A stretch of DNA of 64,000 bases from Streptosporangium brasiliense (GCF_030811595.1 NZ_JAUSRB010000002.1:930001-994000); one strand, 5' to 3'. Shown: positions 27,994-37,163, numbered from the stretch's first letter. Notes: generated by a model not told the origin, from the letters alone. Program-made: numbers and translations.

Positions 27994-28952
27994 GACGCCC
28001 TCCCGCCGAGCCGGACACGCGGGTCCACGGCCGAGTAGCCGACGTCGACCAGGAGGTTGACGGCGGCGATGAGCAGGGTGAGCAGCAGCGCGAGCGCCTG
28101 GACGACCGGTACGTCCTTGAAGGTGACCGAGTCGACGAGCAGGGAGCCGAGACCCGGCAGCGCGAAGGTCACCTCCACCAGCACGGTCCCGGCCAGCATG
28201 CCGGTCACGATGAGCCCCGCCGCGGTGAGGATCGGCACCAGCGAGTTGCGCAGCGCGTAGCCGAGGACGGCGGCGCCGCCGAGGCCGCGTGCCCGCGCGA
28301 AGACCACGTAGTCCTGCTCCAGCTCCCGGATGAGCGCGGCCCGGCTGAAGCGGACGAGCATGCCCACCGCGCCGCCGGCCAGCGCGGCGGCGGGCAGCGT
28401 GAGGTGCAGGACCTGGTCGGCGAAGCCCTCGCCGGTGCCGTAGACGGGGAACCAGCCCAGCCAGGCCGCGAACACCACCAGGAGCAGGAGCCCGACGGCG
28501 AACGGCGGGGCGCTCAGCCCCACCACCCCGGCGGTGACGACGAGCCGGTCCGTGGCACGGCCCCGGCGCAGGGCCCCGACCACACCCAGCGGGATGCCGG
28601 CGAGCACCGCCAGCAGCGTGCCGTACCCGGTCAGCGCCAGGGTGAGCGGGAGCCGCTGCCCGAGCGTGTCGGCGACCGGCGTCCCGGTCCTGATGGAGGT
28701 GCCGAGGTCCCCCCGGACGGCGCCGCCGAGCCAGCTCAGGTACTGCACCGGCAGCGGGTCGTTCAGGTGGTAGCGGGCCTGGATGGCGGCGATCGTCTCC
28801 GGCGTGGCGGGACGGGTGCCGAGGAGGGTCTGCTGGACCGACCCCGGGGCGAGGTAGAGCAGGCCGAACACGCCGACCGACAGCAGCGCGACGACCACGG
28901 CGGTGCCCGCGAGCCTGCGCAGCAGGAACGCGCCCCAACTCCGCCCCGTCAT
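27990..28952 (-). CDS. Peptide ABC transporter permease (DppB type)
   Basis: 320 residues beginning MTGRSWGAFLLRRLAGTAVV, with DppB-type features: YHLNDPLPVQYLSWL, the loop VVFARARGLGGAAVLGYALR and a C-terminal YSAVDPRVRL. About six helices. Its ATG shares one base with the TGA of the peptidase gene (TGATG). Confidence 0.92.
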   Translation of the reverse strand: MTGRSWGAFLLRRLAGTAVVVALLSVGVFGLLYLAPGSVQQTLLGTRPATPETIAAIQARYHLNDPLPVQYLSWLGGAVRGDLGTSIRTGTPVADTLGQRLPLTLALTGYGTLLAVLAGIPLGVVGALRRGRATDRLVVTAGVVGLSAPPFAVGLLLLVVFAAWLGWFPVYGTGEGFADQVLHLTLPAAALAGGAVGMLVRFSRAALIRELEQDYVVFARARGLGGAAVLGYALRNSLVPILTAAGLIVTGMLAGTVLVEVTFALPGLGSLLVDSVTFKDVPVVQALALLLTLLIAAVNLLVDVGYSAVDPRVRLGGRAS

Positions 28953-31135
28953 CACAGCACCCCGTTCCCCGCCAGCCAGGCGACCACGCGCTCCGCCGCG
29001 TCCCGGCGGTGCTCCGGCTCGGTCAGTTCGTGGCCCTCCCGAGGGTAGACGACCAGCTCGGTCCGGACTCCGGCCGCCGACCAGGCACGATAGAGCTGCT
29101 CGGCCTGGCCGACCGGGGTCGTGCGGTCCTCGGCGCCGTGCAGGATCAGCGTCGGGGTGGTGACCTTCGCGGCGTGGCAGACCGGCGAGCGGGCGGCGAG
29201 GAACTCCCTGCCCTCGGACGTGGCGACGTCGGCCCCCCGGTGGTACAGCGGGTCGTAGCCGCCGGCGAGATTGCTGGCGGTGGCGAAGCTGAGCCAGTCG
29301 GCGACCCCCGACATCACCACCGCCGCCCGGAACCGGCCGGTGCGGGTCACCGCCCACGCGCTGAGATAGCCGCCGTAGCTGAGCCCGAGGACGGCCATCC
29401 GCCCGGGATCGGCCACGCCCGCCGCGACGAGGTGGTCCACGCCGGCGAGGACGTCGTCCAGATCCTGCTCCCCGACGTGCCCGATGACGCGGCGCGCGTA
29501 GTCCTGGCCGCGCCCGCTGCTGCCCCGGGGATTGGGCAGCAGTACGGCGGCGCCCGCGTGCACGAGCGGCAGCGCGAGCTGCCCGGACTCGGCCGGCGCG
29601 AAGGCGCTGGACCACAGCCAGGTCGGCCCGCCGTGCGCGATGACGACGAGCGGCGACGGCGCCCGCCGCGCTCCACGCCCGTCCGGTCCGTCCGGACCGG
29701 AGCGGTCCGGGCGATCCCGGTGGTACGGATGGTCTGGGTGGTCCGGGTGGTCCGGGCCGGTGGAACCGTCCGGGCCGGAGCGGGCCGGGGCAGCCTGGCC
29801 GTACGTCTCGGGCCTGCGCCGGGTCAGCAGGAGGCCGTGGACGGCGAGCCCGTCGGGGCCGGTCCACGCCACCTCCTCCTGGTGGACGGCGAGCCCGGCC
29901 AGGGCGTCGTTGAGGGCGGTGACCCGCCGCCAGCCGCCCCCCGTCACCTCCGCGACCGCGATCTCCGGGGGCCGTTCCGCCGTCTCCCAGACCGCGGCGG
30001 CCAGCGTGCCGGCGCGGTCCACCGACAGCGACGGCTGCCCGTCCCGGCCGCCCAGGGTCCCCCAGGCCGTCCACCGGGTCAGCGTGCGGCCGTCGGCGGT
30101 CAGCGTGCCGCCGTGCGTCCCGGTGCCCGACCAGCCGGTGAACCACAGGGTGTGCCCGTCCAGCCAGCCGAGATCGGTGACGTCGTCGACGGCGGCCAGC
30201 CTCGTCGTCTCGCCGGTGGCCAGGTCGATGTGGATGATCCGCCCGGAGACGATGGACAGCCCTTCGACCACGACGGCGGCGCGCCCGCCGGGTGCCAGCC
30301 GTGGGCGGCTGAGCTGCCAGGAGGTGCGCAGGAGGGTCCGGGTCCCACCGGTCTCGGGATCGATGAGGTCGAGCCTGGGCCGATAGTAGCCGGCGGGCGT
30401 CTCGTCGTCCGAGGTGACGGCGAGCGCGACGCCGCCCCGCCAGTCGGCCTCCCACACGGTCACCCCCTTGAGCGGGATCGGCCGCAGGCACGGGTCGCCG
30501 ACCTCGGCCCAGGCCAGCCGGCGCAGCCGCCCGCCCGGGGTGCGGACGTAGGGGTCGGAGGGGTCGTGGACCCGGAGCCCGAGGTGGCTGCCGTCGCGCT
30601 CGCTGCCGGGGTCCGCGGTCCGCACCAGGACGGTCCCGTCGTCGTCCGCGACCAGGTCCTCGATCTCCCCGTCCGCCCGGACGCGCCAGGCGGGGGCGAG
30701 GTCGTCTCCGGCCCGGACCTCGACGTGGTCGAGGTCCGGCCCCTCTCCGGCGGCGAGCAGCAGCCGCCCGTCCGGCAGCCAGCGCGTCAGCGCGTGCCAC
30801 CGCCGCGGCGCCTCGGGCACCGGGACCGGCACCCCTCCGGCCGCGAGGTCGAGCACGTGCGCGACGGGCTCCGCGCCCGCGAGCGGCAGGACGCAGGCGA
30901 CGCGACCGCCCGCCGGGTCCAGTGCCACGCTCTCGGGCACGCGAAGATCGGCCAGCGCCGCGTGCGCCTCCAGCAGCGCCACCCGCGTCTCCGCCGCCCG
31001 GACTTCCGGCGCCTGGGCTTCCGACACCCGCGCTCCCGGTACCTGTGCTCCCGGCGCCTGCGCTCGCGAGGGCGCCTGCGCACCCGGCGGCGCCTGGTAC
31101 GCCTCCGGCGCCGCCGGTGTCTCCGGCCCGGTCAT
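28952..31135 (-). CDS. S9 family prolyl-oligopeptidase-type peptidase
   Basis: 727 residues. The N-terminal two thirds are a beta-propeller of repeated strands; the C-terminal alpha/beta-hydrolase domain holds the triad Ser586 (GLSYGGY), Asp670 (HGAEDRTTP) and His702 (REGHEL). No signal peptide, so a cytoplasmic enzyme that would cut imported short peptides. Two low-complexity stretches are unusual: an Ala/Pro-rich N-terminus (APSRAQAPGAQVPGARVSEA) and an Asp/Pro/His-rich insert just before the hydrolase domain (HPDHPDHPYHRDRPDR). ATG overlaps the stop of the binding-protein gene (ATGA). The open frame continues upstream but is not used. Confidence 0.9.
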   Translation of the reverse strand: MTGPETPAAPEAYQAPPGAQAPSRAQAPGAQVPGARVSEAQAPEVRAAETRVALLEAHAALADLRVPESVALDPAGGRVACVLPLAGAEPVAHVLDLAAGGVPVPVPEAPRRWHALTRWLPDGRLLLAAGEGPDLDHVEVRAGDDLAPAWRVRADGEIEDLVADDDGTVLVRTADPGSERDGSHLGLRVHDPSDPYVRTPGGRLRRLAWAEVGDPCLRPIPLKGVTVWEADWRGGVALAVTSDDETPAGYYRPRLDLIDPETGGTRTLLRTSWQLSRPRLAPGGRAAVVVEGLSIVSGRIIHIDLATGETTRLAAVDDVTDLGWLDGHTLWFTGWSGTGTHGGTLTADGRTLTRWTAWGTLGGRDGQPSLSVDRAGTLAAAVWETAERPPEIAVAEVTGGGWRRVTALNDALAGLAVHQEEVAWTGPDGLAVHGLLLTRRRPETYGQAAPARSGPDGSTGPDHPDHPDHPYHRDRPDRSGPDGPDGRGARRAPSPLVVIAHGGPTWLWSSAFAPAESGQLALPLVHAGAAVLLPNPRGSSGRGQDYARRVIGHVGEQDLDDVLAGVDHLVAAGVADPGRMAVLGLSYGGYLSAWAVTRTGRFRAAVVMSGVADWLSFATASNLAGGYDPLYHRGADVATSEGREFLAARSPVCHAAKVTTPTLILHGAEDRTTPVGQAEQLYRAWSAAGVRTELVVYPREGHELTEPEHRRDAAERVVAWLAGNGVL

Positions 31136-32778
31136 GAGCGGGCGGAGAGCTTGGCGGCCCAGGGGCCGACGAAGAAGTAGGGCCCGAACTCTCCGGTGCC
31201 GACGCCCGGACCGAACGCGGTCGCCGCCTCCCCCCACCACAGCGGCTGGTAGGGGACGTCGGCGGCGGCCTTGACCAGCGCCTCGCCGAGGAGCTTGCCC
31301 CGGGCCGCCTCCTCGACGGCCTCCTTGGCCCGGTCGAGCAGGCCGGTCACCTCGGGGTTGTCGTATTCGGCGATGTTGGAGCCGTTCTCGCCGGCGTAGG
31401 CGCTGTTGAGGAGCTGCTGGACGTATTCCGACGGGTCGCCCGTCGTCGCGAAGTACCATCCCAGGTAGATGCCGGAGGCGTGCTTGCCGAGCTCGGCGAT
31501 CCACTGCTCCAGCGGGACCTCCTTGACCTCCAGGGTGATCCCGATGGTCTTGAGGTTCTGCGCGAGGGTGAGCGCGGCCCTGCCGAGCTGCGGCCCGCTG
31601 CCGGGATAGGTCAGCACGTCGCTGAAGCCGCCCGGGACCGACGACCGGGCCAGCTCGGCACGTGCCTGGGCGAGGTCGAAGCCGTACTGCGGGATGCTCT
31701 CGTACAGGCTCTTGACCTCGGCCTCGCCGAGCACGCCACCCCACTGGGCGGGGTCGGGGACGGTGGCGGCGACCTGGCCGTGGCCGCGCAGGACGCTGCG
31801 CACGATGCCCTCCCGGTCGACCGCGTGGGCGACCGCCCGGCGGACGTGGACGTCGTTCCACGGCTTCTTGGCGGTGTTGAAGGCGAGCGTGACCAGGGAG
31901 CGGTCGCTGGCCGTCTTCAGCTCGACGCCGGGCACCGCCTTCCACTGGTCGATCTGCTCGGCGGGCACGTTCAGCGCGACGTCGACCGAGCCGCCCCGCA
32001 TGGCGAGCAGCCGGGTGGACTCCTCGGGGATGAAGTCCAGCCTGATCTGGCGGTACGGCGCCTTGCCGCCCCACCAGGCGTCGTTGCGCTCCAGCGTCAC
32101 GTGCGAGTCGGGCGCGAACTCGGTCACCTTGTACGGCCCGGTCCCGAGGATCTTCCCGGTGGGGGTGCCGATGTCCTGGCCGGTGGCCTCGATGAACTTC
32201 CGGCCCGTCACGAGCAGGGTGCCCGGCGACGGGGTCCAGGCGAAGGACGCGTCGGGCTGCTTCAGCGTGATCGTGACCTCGGCCGGCCCACTGGCCTCGA
32301 TCTTGTCCACGTTGGCGTAGGCGTAGGCGAAGGCCGAGGTGGAGCCCTTCTTGGCATGGAGGTCGAGGCTGGCCACGACGTCGTCGGCGGCCAGCGGCGT
32401 CCCGTCCGCGAAGGTCACGCCACCGCGGATCGTGTAGACGTAGGTCTTCGGGTCCTTACGGCTCCACGACTCGGCGAGGGCCGGCTGGAGGCTGCCGTCC
32501 TGACCGACCCCGACGAGCGCCTCCTGACAGAGGAGGGCGACGACGTAGTTCATGATGCCCGCCTCCTTGCTCGCGTCCAGCGAGCTGATGGAGGAGGGCA
32601 GCGCGACCCTCAGGACGTCGCGGGGGCCCGCCGCCCCTCCGGACGGGCTCCCCTGACCCGCCGGGCCGGTCGAGCCGCAGGCCGTCACGAGGCCCGGGAC
32701 CGCCGCCAGGCCCCCGACGATGGCGATGGACCTCAGGAGGGAGCGCCGGGTGAGGGCGACGTCGGGGAGATCGGCCAC
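31132..32778 (-). CDS. Peptide-binding lipoprotein, SBP_bac_5 family
   Basis: 548 residues. An N-terminal TRRSLLRS (twin-arginine-like) precedes a hydrophobic stretch and lipobox VTAC, so the mature protein should be a lipoprotein on the outer face of the membrane. The body shows the family pattern (GTGPYKVTEFAPDSHVTLER, DVHVRRAVAHAVDREGIV). It captures peptides or similar ligands for the permease pair. GTG start; first gene of the operon, 128 bases from the divergent mycoredoxin gene. Confidence 0.92.
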   Translation of the reverse strand: MADLPDVALTRRSLLRSIAIVGGLAAVPGLVTACGSTGPAGQGSPSGGAAGPRDVLRVALPSSISSLDASKEAGIMNYVVALLCQEALVGVGQDGSLQPALAESWSRKDPKTYVYTIRGGVTFADGTPLAADDVVASLDLHAKKGSTSAFAYAYANVDKIEASGPAEVTITLKQPDASFAWTPSPGTLLVTGRKFIEATGQDIGTPTGKILGTGPYKVTEFAPDSHVTLERNDAWWGGKAPYRQIRLDFIPEESTRLLAMRGGSVDVALNVPAEQIDQWKAVPGVELKTASDRSLVTLAFNTAKKPWNDVHVRRAVAHAVDREGIVRSVLRGHGQVAATVPDPAQWGGVLGEAEVKSLYESIPQYGFDLAQARAELARSSVPGGFSDVLTYPGSGPQLGRAALTLAQNLKTIGITLEVKEVPLEQWIAELGKHASGIYLGWYFATTGDPSEYVQQLLNSAYAGENGSNIAEYDNPEVTGLLDRAKEAVEEAARGKLLGEALVKAAADVPYQPLWWGEAATAFGPGVGTGEFGPYFFVGPWAAKLSARS

Positions 32779-32906
32779 GGGGGACCCACTTTCATGCGGC
32801 CAGCCAGGTCACCTAGCTGCTGCGTCTACCATTACTATCCACTTGGCACAGGAGAGTATTCGCTAGGTAGCATTCCGGTCAAACCCACCTGTTGAATGGG
32901 GAATTC

Positions 32907-33143
32907 ATGGCCTCCGTCACCGTCTACAGCGCCCCCTGGTGCGGTCACTGCCACCGGCTGAAGGAGGGGCTCACCCGGGCGGACATCCCCTTCACCGAGG
33001 TGGACGTCGACCGGACGCCGGGGGCGATCGAGCTCATCACCGAACTAGGCGGCGGCTCCTGGCTGATCCCGACCGTGGTGCTGCCCGACGGCTCGGCCCT
33101 GGTCAACCCCAGCGTACGGGAGATCCAGGGCCGCCTGTCCTGA
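32907..33143 (+). CDS. Glutaredoxin-like protein (mycoredoxin type)
   Basis: 78 residues, thioredoxin fold with active site WCGHC (Cys12, Cys15) and the cis-proline loop WLIPTVVLPDGS. This size and motif match mycoredoxin-1, which uses mycothiol to reduce mixed disulfides in actinobacteria. I start at ATG 32907 (MASVTVYSAPWCGHC); an in-frame TTG 15 bases earlier lacks a better ribosome site. Confidence 0.85.
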   Translation: MASVTVYSAPWCGHCHRLKEGLTRADIPFTEVDVDRTPGAIELITELGGGSWLIPTVVLPDGSALVNPSVREIQGRLS

Positions 33144-33161
33144 CCGGCCGGCGGGAGTACG

Positions 33162-33250
33162 GCCGGCCGTATCCCGCGCCTGCGTCCCCCGGCGCCGACC
33201 GGCAAGGGTACGGCCGCTGCCGGGAGCGGCTGGCGCGGGATACGGCCGGC
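33162..33250. terminator. Long-looped inverted repeat between convergent genes
   Basis: GCCGGCCGTATCCCGCGCC at 33162-33180 and its exact complement at 33232-33250, 19 bp arms with a 51-base loop. Sits between the mycoredoxin and MFS genes and could terminate both. Confidence 0.65.
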
Positions 33251-33280
33251 GAAGGTCCGTCCGGCGCGGGGAGCGGCCGG

Positions 33281-34693
33281 TCAGCGCTCCGGCTCGCCCT
33301 TCGGGGCGCGCACCGGCGTCAGCGCGAGCACGGCGGCGGCCAGCGGGAAGCACGCGACCACGACGAGCACGCGGGACAGGCCCATCGACGGAGCCAGCGC
33401 GCCGGCCACGGCGGAGCCGACACCGCCCCCGACGAAGAAGGCGAGGTTGAGCAGCCCCATGCCCGCGCCGCGCAGCGGCAGCGGCAGCCTGGCCGACATC
33501 TCCCCAGTGAGCACCACCTGGGTGAGGGCGAAGGAGGCCAGGGCGAGCGAGGCGCCGGCGACCAGGGGCCACGCCCCGCCGTCCGCGACCCCGGCCACGG
33601 CCACGATGGCGCCCGTCACGGCGGCGGCGCCGGCCAGCAGCCGCCGACCGGCGCGGGCGCCGAGACCGCCCGCCACGCGGGACAGCACGGCGCCCACCAC
33701 CGCGCCGGGCAGCAGCGCGGCGCCGACCGCGAGCACGCTCCAGCCGTGGGACCTGGCCAGGATCTGGGGCACCGCGTACATCATGGCGAACAGGCCGCCG
33801 TAGACGCCGACGCCGACGGCCGCCGCGGTCCAGAACCCGGAGTCGCCGGCCACCGGGCGCGGCACGAAACCGTCCGGCCTGCGCCGGACCCGCCATGCGA
33901 GGCCCGCCGAGGACAGCACCAGCACGGCCGTGAGCGCCGCCGCGACCGCGCCCGGCAGGCTCAGCGTCCGCGCCTGGATCAGCAGCAGCAGTGAGCTGAC
34001 CGCGGTGGTGAGCAGGGCCGCGCCGGCCACGTCCACCTGCCTGCGCGATCCCGGCCTGGTGGCCAGGGCCAGGCAGAACGGCACGGCCAGGAGCGACAGC
34101 GCGGGCAGCACCAGGGTGATCCGCCAGGACAGCCAGGCCGTCACCACCCCGCCGACCAGCGTGGCGCCGGCCGCGAACAGCGCCATGACGCCCCCGTAGT
34201 TGGCCAGCACCCTGGCCCGGACGGCCGGATCGGTGGCGGCGAGCAGGGCCAAGGTGCCGGAGGTCATCGCCCCCGACCCGGCGGCGAGCACCAGTCGCCC
34301 GGCGATCAGCACGCCCAGGTCCGGGGCGACCAGACAGCAGACGGCGCCGGCCGCCAGGAGCAGCGAGCCCGCGGTGAGCGCGGCCCGCACCCCCCAGGAG
34401 TCGGCCAGCCGCCCGAAGACCGCGGTGCCGACGCCGAGCGCGAGGGCGTGCGCGGTGAGGACCCAGACCACCGCGGCGGGTCCGGCGCGCAGCGCGGTCG
34501 CGACACTGGGCAGCGCGACACCCGCCGCGGTGACGCCGAACACCGCGGGGCCGAACAGGGCGCCGAGCCGTACCGCGGTCGAGAACGGCCCGATCGCGGC
34601 CGGACCGGCGGCCACGGCGGGCGGCCGCCCGACGGCGGAGGTGGAAGACATCGACGGCGTCTCTTTCATCGAGTGACGGGGGTCCGTTCTCAT
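33281..34693 (-). CDS. MFS transporter (DHA2-like drug exporter)
   Basis: 470 residues, 12 or more helices, with the MFS loop GRLADSWGVRAALTAGSLLL. Probably a proton-driven exporter of small molecules. Starts: ATG 34693 overlaps the cupin stop (ATGA) and would be translationally coupled; a second in-frame ATG at 34669 lies in a 24-bp duplicate of the same junction; a third at 34651 (MSSTSAVG). I keep the coupled one. Co-transcribed with the cupin gene and divergent from a LysR gene, its likely controller. Confidence 0.87.
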   Translation of the reverse strand: MRTDPRHSMKETPSMSSTSAVGRPPAVAAGPAAIGPFSTAVRLGALFGPAVFGVTAAGVALPSVATALRAGPAAVVWVLTAHALALGVGTAVFGRLADSWGVRAALTAGSLLLAAGAVCCLVAPDLGVLIAGRLVLAAGSGAMTSGTLALLAATDPAVRARVLANYGGVMALFAAGATLVGGVVTAWLSWRITLVLPALSLLAVPFCLALATRPGSRRQVDVAGAALLTTAVSSLLLLIQARTLSLPGAVAAALTAVLVLSSAGLAWRVRRRPDGFVPRPVAGDSGFWTAAAVGVGVYGGLFAMMYAVPQILARSHGWSVLAVGAALLPGAVVGAVLSRVAGGLGARAGRRLLAGAAAVTGAIVAVAGVADGGAWPLVAGASLALASFALTQVVLTGEMSARLPLPLRGAGMGLLNLAFFVGGGVGSAVAGALAPSMGLSRVLVVVACFPLAAAVLALTPVRAPKGEPER

Positions 34694-34711
34694 CGGGTGA
34701 CGGGGGTCCGT
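34667..34711. repeat. 24-bp tandem duplication over a stop/start junction
   Basis: CATCGRGTGACGGGGGTCCGT at 34667-34687 and 34691-34711 (one mismatch). Both copies carry CAT, the complement of an in-frame ATG for the MFS gene. Confidence 0.85.
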
Positions 34712-35199
34712 GCGGCCTGCCAGGCCGCGCTGCTCACGGGGTGGACGTCGTGGCGCGCCTGCACTGCCGGCAGGCCGTCACGGGGCTCCTGCCCACGGGC
34801 GACGAGCCCCAGATGCCGGAAGTAGCCGAACCGCTCGACACCGGGTGTCATGACCACCAGCACGTCGGCGGTCGAATCGGGGGCGGCGCCGAACGCGTGC
34901 GGCATCCCCGGCGGCACCACCACGAGGTCGCCCCCGGCCACCGTGACCAGCCGGTCGCCGAGGAGGAACTCCATGACCCCGTCGAGCACGTAGAACGCCT
35001 CCGAGGACAGCGCGTGGTGGTGCGGGGCGGCTCCGTCGGCGCCGACGCCCAACGTGAGCCGGTTGACGCCGAGCGCGCCCCCGGTGTCACTGGCGTCGAC
35101 CAGCAGCCGGAACGCGCTGCCCGCCGCCAGCTCCACCACCTCGGCGCTCTCCGCGCGGACGATCACGGCACGGCCCGTGTCCGCGTCGTTCGATGACAT
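34690..35199 (-). CDS. Cupin-domain protein
   Basis: 169 residues, one cupin fold. Metal-site motif GAAPHHHALSSEAFYVLDG (about 60-78), followed by GGDLVVVPPGMPHAF. Small cytoplasmic protein, perhaps an enzyme such as a dioxygenase or isomerase, or a sensor; family alone does not decide. Start ATG 35199 has AAGGAG 7 bases upstream. Followed by the MFS gene with a 4-base overlap; the divergent LysR gene begins 107 bases away. Confidence 0.85.
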   Translation of the reverse strand: MSSNDADTGRAVIVRAESAEVVELAAGSAFRLLVDASDTGGALGVNRLTLGVGADGAAPHHHALSSEAFYVLDGVMEFLLGDRLVTVAGGDLVVVPPGMPHAFGAAPDSTADVLVVMTPGVERFGYFRHLGLVARGQEPRDGLPAVQARHDVHPVSSAAWQAARTPVTR

Positions 35200-35306
35200 G
35201 CCCACTCCTTCCAGATGCGTGCCTCCCATTCGAGCGTGGGAACACCTCACGGACCAGAAGCAGTTGTCACCTGCAGAAATCACCGATCGTGATGAATGGA
35301 GGAGCC

Positions 35307-36203
35307 GTGGAGCTCCGGCAGCTGGAGTACTTCCTCGCCGTCGCGGAGGAGGGAGGATTCAGCCGGGCCGCCGAGCGCCTGAACATCGTGCAGTCCGCGG
35401 TGAGCCAGCAGATCCGCAGGCTGGAGCGCGAGCTCGGGCTGCCGCTCTTCGACCGCTCCACCCGGCACGTCCAGCTCTCCTCCGCCGGGGAGCGCCTGCT
35501 GCCCGAGGCCAGGGCCGTGCTCGCCGCGGCGGACCGCACCCGGCAGGTCGCGGCCGAGATCGTGGCGGGCGCCGACGGCATCCTGCGGCTGGGCGCGGTG
35601 CACGGCCCGGGGGACCGGCTCTACCGCACCCTGGCCGAGCTGGCCGCCATCGCCCCCGGCCTGCAGGTCCGGCTCAGGAACGCCCCGCTGGCCGACCGGC
35701 TGGCCGCCGTGCGCTCCGGCGGGCTGGACGCCGCGCTCGTGCGCGCCCTGACCTCGGCCCCCGGCCTGCGGCTGATCCGCGTCTGGAGCGACCCGCTGTA
35801 CGTCGCCCTCCCCGCCGCCCATCCGCTGGCGGACGAGCCCCTGCTCCGCCTGGAGCAGCTCGCGCACCTGCCGCTGCGGCTGGCCCCCCGGGAGCGGAAC
35901 CCGCCCTTCCACGATCTGATCACCGGTGCCTGCCGCGCGGCCGGGATCGACCCGCCCCCGGGGCCGCCGTTCACCAGCCTGCAGGAGACTCTGGCCGAGA
36001 TCGGGACGGGGCCGCCCTCCTGGACGGTCTTCTACGAGGTCTCGGGGCTGCCGCTCGCGCACCACGTGACCTTCCGGCCGCTGGCCGGACCGGCCGTCGT
36101 CACCTCGCTCGCCATCCGCGACAGGCCGCTCACCGCCGCCCTGCGGCACCTGCTCACCTCGTTCGGAGCCGGCGCGCCGGCCGACGGTGGACACGCGGGG
36201 TGA
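35307..36203 (+). CDS. LysR-family transcriptional regulator
   Basis: 298 residues. HTH at about 1-60 (ELRQLEYFLAVAEEGGFSRA, QSAVSQQIRRLERELG), effector domain from about 88. Start GTG 35307 chosen because GGAGGA lies 5 bases upstream and LysR proteins begin with MELRQL. An in-frame ATG 15 bases earlier would place the ribosome site inside the gene. Divergent arrangement with the cupin/MFS pair is the classic layout for LysR control of the neighbour operon. Confidence 0.9.
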   Translation: MELRQLEYFLAVAEEGGFSRAAERLNIVQSAVSQQIRRLERELGLPLFDRSTRHVQLSSAGERLLPEARAVLAAADRTRQVAAEIVAGADGILRLGAVHGPGDRLYRTLAELAAIAPGLQVRLRNAPLADRLAAVRSGGLDAALVRALTSAPGLRLIRVWSDPLYVALPAAHPLADEPLLRLEQLAHLPLRLAPRERNPPFHDLITGACRAAGIDPPPGPPFTSLQETLAEIGTGPPSWTVFYEVSGLPLAHHVTFRPLAGPAVVTSLAIRDRPLTAALRHLLTSFGAGAPADGGHAG

Positions 36204-36341
36204 GCGGCCCGGCCGGCTGTCGGGAACCACGCCGGATCCGGCGCTCCGCCCGTCGCCGACGCGGCTGAGCTGGACCTGAAATCCTCGCGGCACCCGTGGA
36301 CATGTAGGAAACGATCCAGGGAGCACTGATGAGGATGACGC

Positions 36342-36500
36342 GTGGATGAAGAGTTCAGGGTCCGCTTCGAGGACGTATGCCGAGATACCTACGACCAGAT
36401 TCTCGGCTACGCCATGAGGCGATGCGCCTCTCCGGAGGACGCGGCTGACATCGTCGCCGAAACCTACATGATCGCCTGGCGGCGGATGGCCGAGCTCCCG
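36342..36500 (+). pseudogene. 5' remnant of an ECF sigma factor gene
   Basis: About 52 codons translate to sigma region 2: FEDVCRDTYDQILGYAMRRC, then SPEDAADIVAETYMIAWRR and MAELP. At about 36498 similarity stops abruptly and the frame runs on into unrelated low-complexity sequence that is antisense to the next gene. The rest of region 2, region 4 and any anti-sigma gene are missing. GTG start with GGGAG upstream, so a short peptide could still be made. Confidence 0.75.
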
Positions 36501-36593
36501 CGCGCAGGACCTTCTCCTGCTCGCGGGGCGTCCACACGGTGCGGCCGGGCAGGGCCGATCGGGCCCCGGCGCGGGGAGGCCGGGGGATCCTCG

Positions 36594-37163
36594 TCAGGCC
36601 AGCAGCGGCTCAACCAGCAGGACGACTCCGAAGATCGCGAAGGCGGCGGCGGCGCCGTACCGGATGATCTTCTCGGGCAGGTGCTTGCCGAGCATCCGGC
36701 CGACCGCGATGGCCAGCGCGTCGGCGGCGACCATGCCGACCGTCGAGCCGAGCCAGGTGCCGAACCAGCCGTGCTGGGTGGCCAGCGTGATGGTGGCGAG
36801 CATGGTCTTGTCGCCGAGCTCGGCGAGGAAGAAGGCGACGGTCACGGCGATGATCGCCGACCGGGTGGTGCGCTGCGCCTTCTGCGACTCCTCGTCGGTC
36901 AGCTCGTCCCCGCGCAGGGTCCACACGGCGAAGCCGAGGAACGCGATGCCCGCGATGATCGTGATGGCCGTGGTGGGGATCAGGTCACCAGCCAGCCGGC
37001 CCAGGCCGACGCTGACCAGGTGGACGACCGCGGTGGCCAGGGTGATGCCGGCCAGGACCGGCCACGGCTTGAACCGGGTCGCGAACGTCATCGCCATGAG
37101 CTGACTCTTGTCGCCGAGCTCGGCGACGAAGATCACCGCGAGACTGATCCAGAACGCTTCCAA
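36594..37163 (-). CDS. GDT1/UPF0016 family manganese exporter
   Basis: 189 residues, six helices in two halves, each with the family signature: VAELGDKSQLMA (about 13-24) and LAELGDKTMLAT. Members export Mn2+ (or Ca2+/H+ exchange). The start is TTG, with GGAAGGG 9 bases before it. A yybP-ykoY riboswitch lies in the leader, which supports Mn2+ as the substrate and signal. Single gene; murB upstream is separated by the leader. Confidence 0.92.
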   Translation of the reverse strand: MEAFWISLAVIFVAELGDKSQLMAMTFATRFKPWPVLAGITLATAVVHLVSVGLGRLAGDLIPTTAITIIAGIAFLGFAVWTLRGDELTDEESQKAQRTTRSAIIAVTVAFFLAELGDKTMLATITLATQHGWFGTWLGSTVGMVAADALAIAVGRMLGKHLPEKIIRYGAAAAFAIFGVVLLVEPLLA

